From Henricia sp. BOLD:AAB3569 (taxonomy: Eukaryota; Echinodermata; Asteroidea; Spinulosida; Echinasteridae), in NCBI GenBank assembly GCA_037783545.1, contig JBBELK010000481.1:930001-994000 (forward strand): a stretch of 64,000 nt of DNA, given 5' to 3'. Shown piece after piece: positions 45,104 to 56,722 of the stretch. Position 1 is the stretch's first letter; every line of letters begins with the position of its first letter. The notes beneath the pieces were generated by a model, which saw nothing but the letters and a program-made list of their open reading frames with translations, was not told the DNA's origin and ran no database searches. The position numbers and the translations under genes are program-made.

Positions 45104-45376
45104 CGTGCAACTTGGCGCTAATTCGAAGTATTTGAGTTGCCCTCCTTCCGGCCGAGTGATCGAGTACGGACACTGAACCGTTTCCTTCACTTTCCCGCTC
45201 TCACACCGCGACAACCTGGTGTCAAAGTCCGCTTCATACTCGTAGGCACTGCACCGATAGCACTCCAGGTACTCCGTCATTCCCTCAGTGGCCGCTTGGC
45301 AGCTCACTCGCAGGACCAGGAGAGCTAAAGACGAAACAACAAACCGGGAGATCTTGGTTAGCCGTGGAACTTCCAT
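45104..45376 (-). CDS. Ly6/uPAR-type GPI-anchored protein, exon 1 (signal peptide and first half of domain)
   Basis: The - strand ATG at 45376 sits in a good start context (A at -3, G at +4) and opens MEVPRLTKISRFVVSSLALL. This is a signal peptide with a likely cut after VSCQA (about residue 28). Then LECYRC starts the three-finger domain, with further Cys near residues 58, 69 and 90. The exon ends in phase 0 at APSCT, directly before gtgagt. Its 91 codons join 36977-36747 without frame change, giving twelve cysteines after the signal peptide, a Ly6/uPAR-like total with extra residues in the loops. I cannot say which subgroup (quiver, boudin, Ly6/CD59-like) it belongs to. A TATA box lies about 115 bp upstream of the ATG. 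Confidence 0.9.
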
Positions 45377-45395
45377 TTTTGGATTGCCTACACAT
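45285..45395 (-). CDS. Overlapping upstream ORF of the Ly6-type gene
   Basis: An ATG at 45395-45393, 19 bases before the main start and in another frame, opens a 36-codon reading frame ending in TGA at 45285-45287, inside exon 1. Its context (G at -3, T at +4) is moderate. If transcription starts near the TATA-predicted site, ribosomes meet this ATG first, which would lower translation of the main protein. Whether a peptide is made is unknown. Confidence 0.4.
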   Translation of the reverse strand: MCRQSKNGSSTANQDLPVCCFVFSSPGPASELPSGH

Positions 45396-45491
45396 GACGA
45401 GCTGGTATCCGGATAGGGCCTTTAAGGTTTGCCTGCATGCCGACCCTGGCGTGCGGACGACTATGATTCGTATGCATAAGATCCTGACGGC

Positions 45492-45499
45492 TATTTATA
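45492..45499 (-). promoter_or_regulatory. TATA box of the Ly6-type gene
   Basis: The - strand reads TATAAATAG. With usual spacing transcription would start near 45465, leaving a 5' UTR of about 90 bases before the ATG at 45376. Confidence 0.55.
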
Positions 45500-46059
45500 A
45501 AGTCCAAGTTGAAAAAAATACTGAAGCACCACAGGTGGGTAAAACTTTGAGGTGAATTGGAATTATTTCTTTGTTAGAGTCGACAGACTCAACTTAATAC
45601 ATCTTCTACCACCAGTGGAGGAGAATCCCACAAAACGTTCAAAAGAGTTGATGTGTTTAAAATAGACCAGCAAGGGAGATGTGGCGACCATAGAGAACCC
45701 AAATCGTTTGTGAATTGGTGAGCACATTCGGTACCAAGCAGTATAGTCAACAGTATCGACGGTGAGCGTGCTGCAAGCGCCAATCATTGCATGCACCACG
45801 TTATTATAAGAAACCTTTCCGCGCAAGACATGACAAATTCAGTGATGTGTGCATGTTACACGCTTGCGCGAGAATTCCACTGCGGCACTGTTGTAATTTT
45901 ACCGATTGAGTGGAGACGTGAACAGTGTCTCCGTGGATGAAATACTCCTAGATAATTTGGCAACTCGAAACGGCGGGGAAAATGAAATTGGTAAAATAAG
46001 AACTTTTCCTTTTTTGTGCTTTTTAACTTCACTGGCGAATTCGTTTCAGTGAAAATCAT
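45500..46059. other. Upstream region of the Ly6-type gene
   Basis: Open frames (e.g. - strand 45826-45563) show no motif. No further promoter element can be named with confidence. Confidence 0.35.
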
Positions 46060-46416
46060 TTAAAGGAGCTTGTTCAGATTTTTCCAGAAAATGGATTGTG
46101 TTCTAACCTAACAATCATATAACATACCTCCCCAAGATACTATCCAGTGGAAAAAAACAGGACATTTACAATCTCCAATTTGGATGTGGAAACGGTTGGT
46201 GTAATCACTGCACTATATGTAACCGGAATACTGGATAAATTAGTTTACAAAACATCGGTGTTTTGTTACGATATCCTTCATATGTGTGGATTGGGAGCGC
46301 GAAATTTCAGAATGGTAATGAGAAAAATATGCCAAACGATATGGTATCAAAATCTTAACACCCATGGGAAAAATGGGGGCCGGGTTCAAACATGTGATCT
46401 GGACACACTCCTTTAA
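46060..46416. mobile_element. Family F MITE, copy 6
   Basis: TTAA-AGGAGCTTGTTCAGAT and ATCTGGACACACTCC-TTTAA with TTAA on both sides; 357 bp; contains CAATCTCCAATTTGGAT. The 89-codon frame inside is a by-product. Confidence 0.8.
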
Positions 46417-48817
46417 GCCGCCGCTGTTTCGGGGCTCAGTTCGGTGGATATAAATTTCGCAAGGCGGTGAGGTTTAGTCATGCTTATAGAGAAACGGGCC
46501 CGTTTCTCTTCCTCCTCCGAGTAACCCGACGAGGAAATTTGCTTCGCAACGAAATTAGACAGGTGTATATTTCTGATGGATGGTCTATATAAGTTAATAA
46601 CTCTTCGTCCCCGCGACTATGCTGAACATAAACATGGGGAGGTTGTGCTGACTAAGTATTAACTACCCTTCGGAAACTACAGGCGTACAACAGATTATTC
46701 CTTATACGTTACTCCGTAAACGAAATAATTACGGTATACTAGTCCGTGTTTGCAAGACCCTTCATTTGAAGGAATGGCATTTGTTTTGTATACAAGCACA
46801 TGGGGCCAGCCAGACAATTTAAGTTTACCCCGGAAAATGTGGGTCAATCTTTTATGGGAGCTTAAAGATGCCATCGCCGTGCTTTTGGCTCTGTCTAAAA
46901 GGGGAATTTGTAGTGTTTGGGAAAATTACCGGCAAATAAGAGTAATTAGAAAAACGGACTGTTCAAATTATAGAAAATCCTTCTTTTCGACCTAAAACAT
47001 TACAATCCATTTTCCTGATACAGAACAGCCATGAGACTACTGGTGTCCATGAAAATCCACGTGATGCAGGTCTTATTTTCTACGTGCATAACTCAACTGC
47101 GAGCTCCAAAAGGTTTATATTTTTAATTACAACAAAAATACGTATGCAAAGCACATACTTCAACCGCGGTCATCAACCTATCCCGCTATTCCCCCGGCCC
47201 AAGAGCTCGAAACTACCCGCACAACGCAGCGTGTCCGAGGATTATAAAAAATAAATAAAAAAACTCAACTCACGCTGCAGGGCATTTAAAAATCCGTAAC
47301 ACGCTGTACGCGAGGGATTCGACCGAATAACGGTTACGGATTTACAAATCGCGCCCTGTTTTTGTGATCGATGATTGACCATTTTGAAGAACGTGTATGT
47401 TTTTGTTTTCTTTCTGACAATTATTGAATCAGTTTTCCTGGTTAATTCTGAGGAGACGGGGCTCTGTTTGCTTAGCGACGAGTTTGACTCCCCTTTGGCG
47501 TTTTGGGCTCTGCAAAATATAATAACGTGTGCTGGGCACTCATAAAAAAAACGGCCTTACCCGAAAACTGTTAATCGTATAGCCTTTCTTTTCATTGTGT
47601 TCATTTATATCTACCCAGAAAAATTGCTCCAAATCGCTTTTTGTTGGATTATTTATCAACACAGTATATATTTAATATTTTTTGTACCGTATGCAGGCTT
47701 TGAATATAGTACACTGCTCAGGCGAAATTTAAAAAAGATATCGCATTTTTTTGTACATGGTTTCTTACAGTAAAATATATTAATATAAGGCATACCAGAT
47801 ATGCCTTATTATATAGCTGTAAACAAAAACTTAAAATAAATCCAAGACGCACAAAAAGGGGGAAATATGAGTCTCTTTTGTCAGCAGTATATATACATAT
47901 TCTGGGGAACAGTCTACAGAAACTTTTCAAATCTGAGCCATGAGGCCCAGTGCATGACAGCATCCTGTATGTTGGACTTCAGATATCATCTATTCCGAAC
48001 GAAAATTCTACAATAGGATGGGACGTTTAACAAAACAAAAAAATAAAAAAAATGAAAAACCGGTCTTGCCGAACGTTTAAACAAAACCCAAATTTAAAGA
48101 ATTTACTAATATTAGTTTTCAGAGGGTTATTGTATTGACTTCATAAAATTCAAATAAATGTATATGGGGTCGTAGTAAAAGTTTGACCAGATAAAGGTTC
48201 AACGATTATTTTGGGGGCCTATAGGGGTATTGTGTGTATACCTTGCACATGCATCTATAAATATCAGCAACAATCTAGATAGCGTCGGCCGAACGGGTTT
48301 AACTATGCATTTGAAAGAATTGCAAACCGGTTTCTGAATTAACCGTAAATTCTCGTCCTTATTTATATAGCAAGTTGACGTATCAAATAAATACGCCACA
48401 AACTGAATCTTAAGTCGGCTATTGCAGAACATTCATAGGGGAATAAGCTACTTTTGATTTTTCCGCCGCAAACGTAATTAGTACTGTCAGTGCGTTTCCG
48501 AGCGTCAGTGATGAAAGATCGACATTAGGGACTGCCGTTTACTGGCAGGATTTCGTCCTGATAACATTATATTTATGAGTCCGATTGTCTCAATCAACGA
48601 TATGCCTAAACTACCCTTGGCAAACGGAAGATTCTCATTTTAGCCGTCTATATTTCTTTCACTTCTCGCTTATTCTGCGGTATACATGTGGCAGAATTAC
48701 AGTGTACATATATTCTTTCTAAAATACGGCTCTCCTGTAATGGCGGCTTGCACAGTAGTGCTCAAAAGGAGGGGTCTACAAACGCAAACGTCAAGTTTTA
48801 GAACGGATCGCTATCAG
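46417..48817. other. No gene recognised
   Basis: AT-rich. Contains a short hairpin (AAGGCATACCAGATATGCCTT, 47788-47808). Open frames are unsupported. Confidence 0.4.
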
Positions 48818-49053
48818 TGTGGGTTCACAATGAGCCTTTTTGCGCGTAAATGCGACGCGCGTCGCTTTTAGAAAAAAGCTTGAAGTTTGGAGTGAAACGA
48901 CGTACTGAAAACCACATACTCAACTTGGACGGAAAGAATGTTTCATAATGTTGTGGTTTTCAGTGCTTCGTTTCCCTCCAAATTTCTTCTACACAAAGCG
49001 ACGCACATCGCAATTTACGCGCGAAAAGGCTCATACAGTGTGACTCCACCCTA
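48818..49053. mobile_element. Family L MITE
   Basis: GTGGGTTCACAATGAGCC and GGCTCATACAGTGTGACTCC inverted; next TTTTTGCGCGTAAATGCGAC with GCAATTTACGCGCGAAAA. The inner arms AAACCACATACTCAACTTGG and TGTTGTGGTTTTCAGTGC also pair partly. Non-coding. Confidence 0.75.
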
Positions 49054-50657
49054 TAAGCAACACTGAAATCGTTATTGCGTAATCAACCTCTCTGTTTCGC
49101 TAAACCTACTGAAAATTGAAGATTAAAGTGGTTCCAACTGTCCAATGCAATGAATTCTCCCCAGAAAATGTTACAAGAAAGCGATAATTGAAGTAGAATT
49201 TATATAAATGCGTGTGCACGTGTATTTTTACATGCAGGGTGTCCACCTGTAAACAAAAACAAGGCTCCTGACTATCGTGGTATCTTTGTTTACTTTACAC
49301 TTTATACGAATATAGCATTAAATAGAGGAGGCACTTATCATAGGACATCTAGTGGAAAATTGATTTTCAATTTTCTGCTTCTTCCTTGTCCTTTCGGTAA
49401 TGTGTTCTCACGGGGACTATCGATCGCGTAGCTGGTATGCCAGGGTAGCGGGGGTGGGGGAGGGGAAACTGTCTAGTTTCCACGTGATAGAAGGACATTT
49501 CAGTAAAAACACAACTTGAAATTTACTCAGCATTAGCAATCCGCGTACATCCGGTGAATGATTGTGGCGAATTTATCGCGCGTAAAAGCAGATTGATTCG
49601 TATTTTTAATTTGCATCAGGGAATGTGTATGTACAGCAGAGTGATGTTTGTGTTGCGTTCTGCAACAGGGAAACAGTAATGAATTTTCATTGAATACATT
49701 TTGATTTTAACAAAGCGAACGTGACTTTTATCTCGATGGACGATTTAGCAATAAGCCAGTTGCGTGATGGATTTGCATAAGTCCTAGAGTCCTGCCTCTG
49801 CGCTATGGCGCTCGCATAATAAGAGAGTCATGCACCAGACTACCAGGCCGTTGGCAACGGTTGCCAAGTGGCAAGGGGGTGCACGCTAGAACATGTTAAC
49901 CTCGCACATTACTCTATGCATTTTGAAGCTGGACCATCCGAAATTACATGTTGAAATGAGCATGTTGAAACATACATGTACTCGCCATGAAATTTCGTCA
50001 AAATAACGAGTTAGAACGTCTTGTTTGACTCGAAATGGACGTTAACTTTGAAAGCTGGATCGTTCCCAATCTGTGCATGATAAATTCAAGAAAAGAGTAA
50101 CGATTTCGGGTTATGAGACTGGTTTAAAGTTGCCGATTGAACGTCGAACCCTCATATGTGGCAGCATACATGTATATATCCAGTCCTACCGAATCGGTTA
50201 ACCTTTCACAAATCCAACAAAAGCGGAAACCTGTAATTTCCCTATCACCTATGCACGGACTAACGCACCAAAGACCCCAGCCGCAGAGAGCGACCTTTAT
50301 TTGCATACGAGTCGTGACTGGATTGAAAATACCGCTTCCTCTGCTCCAGGCAAAGTCCAATTTGTCCTCGTTATTTCTTCGTCTCCGCCTTTCCGGTGAC
50401 TGGTTTCATTTTGTCGCGGTCGGCGAGGACTTTCTCCGCCGTAATCTGATGGGACATCCCTCGCGAACGCACAACCTTCATTTTGTCAAAATGTCTGGAC
50501 CGATTACAACCTTATTTATTCCGTCGGTGCGCAAAGAACAAGGAGTTAAACGTAATCAACTACAGTGTATATGGGCGCCGCCATTTTGGAATAACGCTAA
50601 GTGCAACGTTCCCTTTGACCTTTTTGCATCCGTAGCGGTTAAGGTGTTTACATTTTT
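49054..50657. other. No gene recognised; one long unsupported frame
   Basis: A 180-codon + strand frame (50137-50679) is among the longest here but has no motif, its opposite strand is also partly open, and its end runs into a family F copy. I do not call it a gene. Confidence 0.35.
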
Positions 50658-50915
50658 CAAGAAATGTATTTTGTTTTAACCTAACAAGATATATTTCCCC
50701 ATATACTATCCATGGGAAGAAAACAAGAAATTTGCAATCTCAAATTTCAATATGGAAGAAAAACTATTGGTGTAATCATGGAGGAAAGGTGTAATCAATG
50801 TACTGCTTTATATTTAACCAGATCAATTACTATACACAATATCCGATAGCCTTATAAATATATGGATTGAGAGCATGAAAATTCAGAATGGTAGTGAGAA
50901 AAATGACATTTGTTT
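50658..50915. mobile_element. Family F MITE, copy 7 (partial)
   Basis: GTTTTAACCTAACAAGATAT, CAATCTCAAATTTCAATATG and GGTGTAATCA follow the family F core, without a clean TTAA end. The neighbouring GC-rich MITE begins at 50921. Confidence 0.6.
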
Positions 50916-50920
50916 TCAGT

Positions 50921-51203
50921 ATGCACCTGTCAATTGCAATTCCGGCCCTGGGGGACCCGGGACTAGCGGGGACTAGGCCGGGGATGTCCAAGTGGCCCAG
51001 CGTGATACAACGTCCCCGCACAATCCCGGCCCTGACATGCGGGGCCGGTAGGGTGGGGCAGCACATTTGTACAACCCCGGCTATGTCCCCGCTATTGTCC
51101 CGGCTAGCGGGGCACGTTTTTTTGTACATCCCTGGCTATGTCCCCGCTACTTTCTCCAAAGTCCTGAGTCCCCCGGGGCCGGGATTACAATTGACAGGTG
51201 CAT
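50921..51203. mobile_element. GC-rich TIR-MITE
   Basis: ATGCACCTGTCAATTGCAAT and ATTACAATTGACAGGTGCAT inverted; inner CCGGCCCTGGGGGACCCGG against CCCCCGGGGCCGG. A unit CCCGGCTATGTCCCCGCTA occurs at about 51074, with a variant CCTGGCTATGTCCCCGCTA at about 51131. Much GC-richer than the surroundings; all open frames here are side effects. Confidence 0.8.
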
Positions 51204-53165
51204 TACTCACAAACAAAAATGCTTCACGCACGTTCAGAAGGCTCTCTGGTCGTCAAAACAGTTACACGTTTTGTTGTGCATGCAAATCAAAACGCGAGAA
51301 AGATTTTCAGGGTAAATAGACAGTTGGAAGCCAATGCCTTTGACATTTTAAGGTTTGACAACTCTTCCAGTTAAAATTACCTTTGCGATAACAAATGCAC
51401 AGTATAGTGTGGCACTGAAAATCTCTGTCACTATAGAAAGTAGGCCCTACTATACACTGAGAAAATAGCTGTTTACAAAGATTAATGTAGAAAAAATTGT
51501 AACCTAAGCTGGAAACGTCACCCAAAACGGATTTGAATTCCACATTGAATACGACAGTATAGAGCCAGGCCTTCATTATTATTGGACACCTGTCGAGTTG
51601 ACAACACTAACGGTACCAAATCCTTCAATGTGTACATACTTTCCCATAGGACCAATAGGTTTACAAGTAGTTTAAGACAGCACAACACGAAATATTATTG
51701 CCCGTCAAATTTAATTGCTGATGAGTTGCTGATGAGATCGGCTGTGAATCGTGTGGTATTTAACGTCCTTATCTTGCACATTTATGCAAAACATGATGCG
51801 TGCGCACAACGGCAGACATAATTTCAATAGAGGATGCTTTAAAAAATAACATACGGTATATATGGAAACTATTTTCGAGGGGAAATTCCCGGCTAAGATA
51901 ATTGAATAAAACCAGAATACTTAAGGGGATTTTCGATCTTTCTCCAAAAAAAAATCACGTAGAGTTCTTTGCCAAACACAAGATCAAGTTTGCGCATGAC
52001 CAGAATAGTCCACCCGCAGGCGGATCGCAAGACAAACGTGTATATGCAATATGCCAGAGCGTGCATGCGTGTGCTTGTAGAATTTTTATTATCGCAACTT
52101 TCCCGCCAAAATGCCAGTGGCATTTTAGCTTGCCAAACGGGAAAAGCTGTCGGCGCCAATGTTTAACCTTTAGTGTGTGTGTGTGATTACTTTATGTGGC
52201 TTGCGTGCAGGAGTTACGCGTGACCAGTTACGTTAACGGGTAAGCACGGATCTGCACGTCCGAACAAGTGACTTGTTTATTATTTCTTTCCATCTAGACT
52301 ATTTTGCCGTGGTACTCCATGCATATAAACTAGAAGGTGTTAATATCACGTGACACTTGTGTCTTTAAATTCACTGTGTGTGTGCCTCCCAGCCCAAGAA
52401 TTTAGCTGCATACAAATTGCCAAGGTTTCAGAAGTGCGTGTCTCAATAGAAAGGAAGAACGGACAATACACATAGAAAGAAAGCAACTATATTTTATCTA
52501 AAACCTGGTGTTAGATTCCAGCTCCAAACTGTCCAATTTCTGGTACACTGGATTTTCATTCAAACTTTGTTAAAGCGTCGTATCCATTTAAAAGTGTCCG
52601 GTTTCCGATATTTCCTCCGCAAACACGTCTCCAAAAGCGCGGGAGGAAAGCTCCACTTTACCCCGTGTTGTTTTCGAGATGGCTTAGGTACAAAATGTAT
52701 CGTTCGAGTGATGAAAGACGTCGTTAGTTTTTCGGCGTATCCATTTCGGGATCCGAGTCGGGAGTTATACGGGATCCTTCCGCAGACAAGGCGCGACGTT
52801 TCCCGTCTCAAAGAATAAGGGCCCATGAAATCTCGTAATCAATTCTCGCAAGATGAAATGAGCACTGCGGAGCATTCATGCGTCTTTCTTTTATTTGATT
52901 ACCGAGATAGAGGATGCTAACGCGATAAAAGCAGAGGGGAAAATGGAAAATTCAATCACCCCATGGAACCTGGGGAAGAGACATTAAAGGGGAGCGATTC
53001 TTTTGAAAGAAACCGAAGACATCGATCGTTGCGAGTTTAGAAATACGATATCAAAAGAACGAGCCGAAATTTAATTTGTTAAGTAGGTCAGGCTATCCTA
53101 ATGGAAAATAACACCAGGTTGCGTATCTGTTAGCAATAGACAGTTCACAATCCACTATATCCACT
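51204..53165. other. No gene recognised
   Basis: Around 52560-52820 both strands are open for about 85 codons without motif. The rest is ordinary non-coding sequence. Confidence 0.35.
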
Positions 53166-53757
53166 AAAGCCTCAGTCACACCGTATCGTACGATTTCTGG
53201 ATCGTGCGATTTGTGGCGATTTAGCCGCCGTACGACCAATCGGCAAGGTTTGCTGCAATCTCCATAGTCACATATACTGCGATTGCTCTTAAGAATGATT
53301 GTATATGTTATAATATACGATTGGTGTTGCGCGTGGTCATGCGATCACTAACGATTGGAGAAGATCAATCGCATGTTATCGTGCTACGAGTGGTGCCGAT
53401 TAATCGTACGATCAATCGTGGCGACCTGCGACCGGGAATCGTACGACAGGTGGCACCACCAGTCGCAGGTGGCATGACCAGTCGCACGACCAATCGTGCG
53501 ACTGCTTGACCCGCGGTCATGCACGACTGGTGGTGCGACCATGCGCGACTGGTGGTACGTGGCTGGTGGTATACCTGTCTGCGATTTGGAATCGCATGCA
53601 GGGTAGACATTTTGAACACGACCATCGACCTTGCTGCGACTGATTTTGCTCTGGTGATCACCCATGCACGACCTCTGCGACCAGACGTGCTCTTTTTTTG
53701 CCCGCGATTGTAACATTTTCCGGTTACAGCTAGGTCGTAAACTGTTAGCCGGTCCGG
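53166..53757. repeat. Cluster of short GATCGTACGA / CGACTGGTGG motifs
   Basis: Begins CAGTCACACCGTATCGTACG and is filled with ATCGTACGA, AATCGTGCGAC and GCGACTGGTGGT variants in both orientations. It probably represents a degenerate, self-complementary transposon interior. It explains the arginine/threonine-rich open frames on both strands. Confidence 0.55.
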
Positions 53758-53760
53758 TGT

Positions 53761-53877
53761 TCACCTATCATGATACTATCATGATAGATTTGGGGGTCAC
53801 ACTGACAAAATCTCGTAATGCTACTATAGTAATACTATGATAGAGTGCAATCTCGTAATTCGTGTGACCCGGCCTGA
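53761..53877. mobile_element. Family M element, right half
   Basis: TTCACCTATCATGATACTAT, GATAGATTTGGGGGTCACAC, then AATTCGTGTGACCCGGCC. It complements the left half at 42668-42838. Confidence 0.6.
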
Positions 53878-53982
53878 GGCTTAATGCTGTTCTCTTGTGG
53901 CATTCGCTCCTTGGACGGAACCGTCATATTATCAAAACAGCGAGGTTATACTTGCATGAACGATGACTTCCTCGCGGAGTAA

Positions 53983-54557
53983 TTCTTGGGTTTCACTTTC
54001 TTGACTACCGGTTGCTATCCGTCATTACTGTGTCCATACTATGACACGCCTAAGCGAAAATAATTCAACACTGATATCATTTAACGTTGACGCATATTTT
54101 CGCAAATTTTGACTGTTTGAAACTGGCATACCGTGCTTTTGTTGGCAAGTTTTTAAAAATGTTGAGACTTGTTTTTCAGGGTTGATGACAAAATTAGTGT
54201 TGCTTCTTTCCGCTTTGGTGTGCCATACGCGTGACGACACAACTATCATATTCGCCATTACTGTGTCCATACCATGGCACGCCAAAGCGAAAAATAATTC
54301 AACACTTATAATTCTGCCATCAACCCTGAAAAACAAGTCTCAACATATTAAAAAAATTGCCAACATAAGCACGGTATGCCAGTTTTAAATAGTCTATCAA
54401 AATGTAAAGTCATGCCAATTTGTTTTCTTGCGCAACATTTGCGAAAATATGCGTCAATATTAAATGATCGGTGTTGAATTATTTTTGCTTTGGCGTGCCA
54501 TAGTATGGACACAGTAATGGCGGAAAGCAACCGGTTGTCAAGAAAGTGAAACCCAGG
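53983..54557. mobile_element. Family A MITE, long two-lobed form, copy 2
   Basis: TTCTTGGGTTTCACTTTCTT and AAGAAAGTGAAACCCAGG, with TA beside both ends (53980-53981, 54558-54559). It is the 24188-24804 structure in the opposite orientation, including the internal GCCATACGCGTGACG junction. Confidence 0.85.
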
Positions 54558-56219
54558 TATACGCCGGTTGCTGTGGCTTTGATATTGATGATGTAGTGAT
54601 CTGATGTAAAACATGACGTTATGTAAAGGAGCCCAATTGCAAGGAGCCCAATTGCGTCATTTTTTTGTCGTTAAAAAGTCAATAAGTATCGATATGAAAT
54701 AATGACAAGTTGATGTTGGGGGAAAATGGCTGAACAACTAAATACAAATTTTCGATCTGTGAACAAAACCGATTCGCAATAGGTCTCAGGTTCGTGTCCT
54801 GATCAATCATTTTTGAAATGGAAAATATTTCCAAATACTCTTCGTCCCGTTCAAATCGCATTTTTCATGTTGCGTGCTTCTCTTATATAGTGTTATTATA
54901 GTGTTGAAATTTCAACTCAAAGTTTCTTTTCTGAGTCTAAGACATAAAAGCACTTTTATCTACCCATTTGTAACACGGTGTTATCTGAAAATACATGGAT
55001 CTTACTATAAAGTGGTAGGTAAAATAATAGTGTACTCATAGTGTAATAAAATAACTTTAAAACATTCCCTATATGTTCACAGCATTTTAATCGCAGACTT
55101 CAAAACAAGTTAAAAACTCTCGGAATTAGCAAATTTACGATGCAAGCGAAACTACTTGACTAAAATTAGTACCTTGTTTCTTTCTATTTCAAATAAAGCT
55201 GTTTATGACGACTAAGTCAAATTTGTCAAGACGGGTGATCTCTTTTTTGCCTAAGGGTATTGCTTTAATTGTTATTACCGAAGCGCGCCAAAATTCGATA
55301 TAAAGTCAATTTGCCACGGGTTTGCGTCTCGGAACAGCGCTTGAAGCATTTCAAAGTCTAGCGCGTGCAACGGGTTAATGGGACTCGTTCGAGATGCAAC
55401 TCGTATGGCCCCAAGTTCTAAAAAATAGCCGACGAATCTAAATTAATTTGCGTTTCATTATATAGTCTTGGGGAGAGAGAAGAGGTGAAAGGGTTAACGC
55501 TGGCTCTTTGAGCCCCGGCAATTGGTGCTGACACGGGCCGCCTGATGCCGGCGGCGACCCGGTAAATAAAAGGCAATTTCAACGGAATGGAGGTGTGATC
55601 GTAGTCACGTAAAACAGCCGTAATGTGACGGGTGAGATACGTTTTTGCACTTTCCGCATGACAGGCCTGGCTGGTTCCCATAGAAACATCTTTTAATTTG
55701 GAAATTTCAAGCGATGTCATGAACGTTTAGGTGGTTTCAACTTATTTCAATATACCCGATTACATAGCCCCGAGCGATGGCGCTGCGTATTAAAAGCTTG
55801 ACGCATATCTGTTTAATGTCGCTCGCAGGTTTCCTCATTAAAGTGGTATATCTGTCAAGTATGTGCCATACATAGAGTTGTATAAGCCGTTAGGCTAAAG
55901 GGCGCACTCGGACGTTTTGCCGGCTTCGCATGTAGAGCGGCAGCCATGTTTTGCCGTGGCAAGAGCTGGCGTTCGCGCACGATGTACAGCAAGCACTTTA
56001 CGGCATACAGCTGCGTGTAGTTGTCAAAGAAATGGCATTTTGTTTCACGAGTGAGGAATTTTATTATCTAAACCACCTATTTAACAGATATATTAGTTAA
56101 AACGGAACTCAAAATGAACTGAACATTGCCGTTTCCAGTTTGTTCCTTCCTCGATCATGTGATGATGTCCATGATCGATGATCGGTCATTGTCAGCACTG
56201 ACCAATGTCATATTTATGT
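54558..56219. other. No gene recognised
   Basis: A 100-codon - strand frame (55720-55418) with RRPVSAPIAGAQ and a Ser/Pro-rich end reads plausibly but has no identifiable domain or splice border. Confidence 0.35.
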
Positions 56220-56306
56220 CCTACCTCGACCCACGTTTGTACTACCATTGGGTACTGTTTTTTTTCACTAGGTAGATGCTCTACCAGCTGAGCTATAAGG
56301 CACAGT
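56220..56306 (-). mobile_element. tRNA-like SINE head or tRNA pseudogene
   Basis: The - strand reads CCTTATAGCTCAGCTGGTAG followed by AGCATCTACCT, a perfect D-arm/A-box. GTGGGTCGAGGTAGG (56224-56240) is a weak B-box. Anticodon and acceptor stems do not form. Confidence 0.55.
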
Positions 56307-56412
56307 TGGTATACTCCTCAGGTTTTCCCTATATAGACCAAATTCTTCTGTTGGGGGGCCCCTGTCTAACGCGGCCAGTGCACCAGTATTTGTGTGTGTA
56401 CAATCCCAGTGG

Positions 56413-56722
56413 CAGTTAAACCTGGATAATCTGGCCACATACAGTAAATCGCCTTAATGAATCAACCTACTGTGTACAATTTTATGAGGAGCTTTTAATT
56501 GTTATTAAAAAGTTAACAAATGTTTACTTTTTAACGAGGGACTATTTCATATACTTCACTTTTAGCTGTTTTTCAGCAATACACATGCATTGTGGTATGT
56601 TTTAGGATGTTTGTATATCCATGCATATGCCCACTGTACCGGCATATAAAGGCCACCTGTTTATTTTGGCCACATTTGGTCGGTCCCTTGGGTGACCACT
56701 ATATACAAGTTTCACTGTATAT
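56413..56722. mobile_element. Tigger-like relic
   Basis: CAGTTAAACCTGGATAATCT at the left; the right end reads, on the - strand, CAGTGAAACTTGTATATAGT then GGTCACCCAAGGGACCGACC, as in Tigger-type termini. Non-coding. Confidence 0.5.

Noticed and set aside
50137-50679. 180-codon + strand open frame
   Set aside because: No motif, partly open on the opposite strand, runs into a family F transposon, and a frame of this length is possible by chance in 64 kb.
52560-52826. Overlapping open frames of about 85 codons on both strands
   Set aside because: Both strands equally open, no homology I can recognise, no clear splice borders.
56220-56306. Functional tRNA gene with a perfect A-box
   Set aside because: Anticodon stem, T-arm and acceptor stem cannot be formed; best explained as a SINE head or pseudogene.
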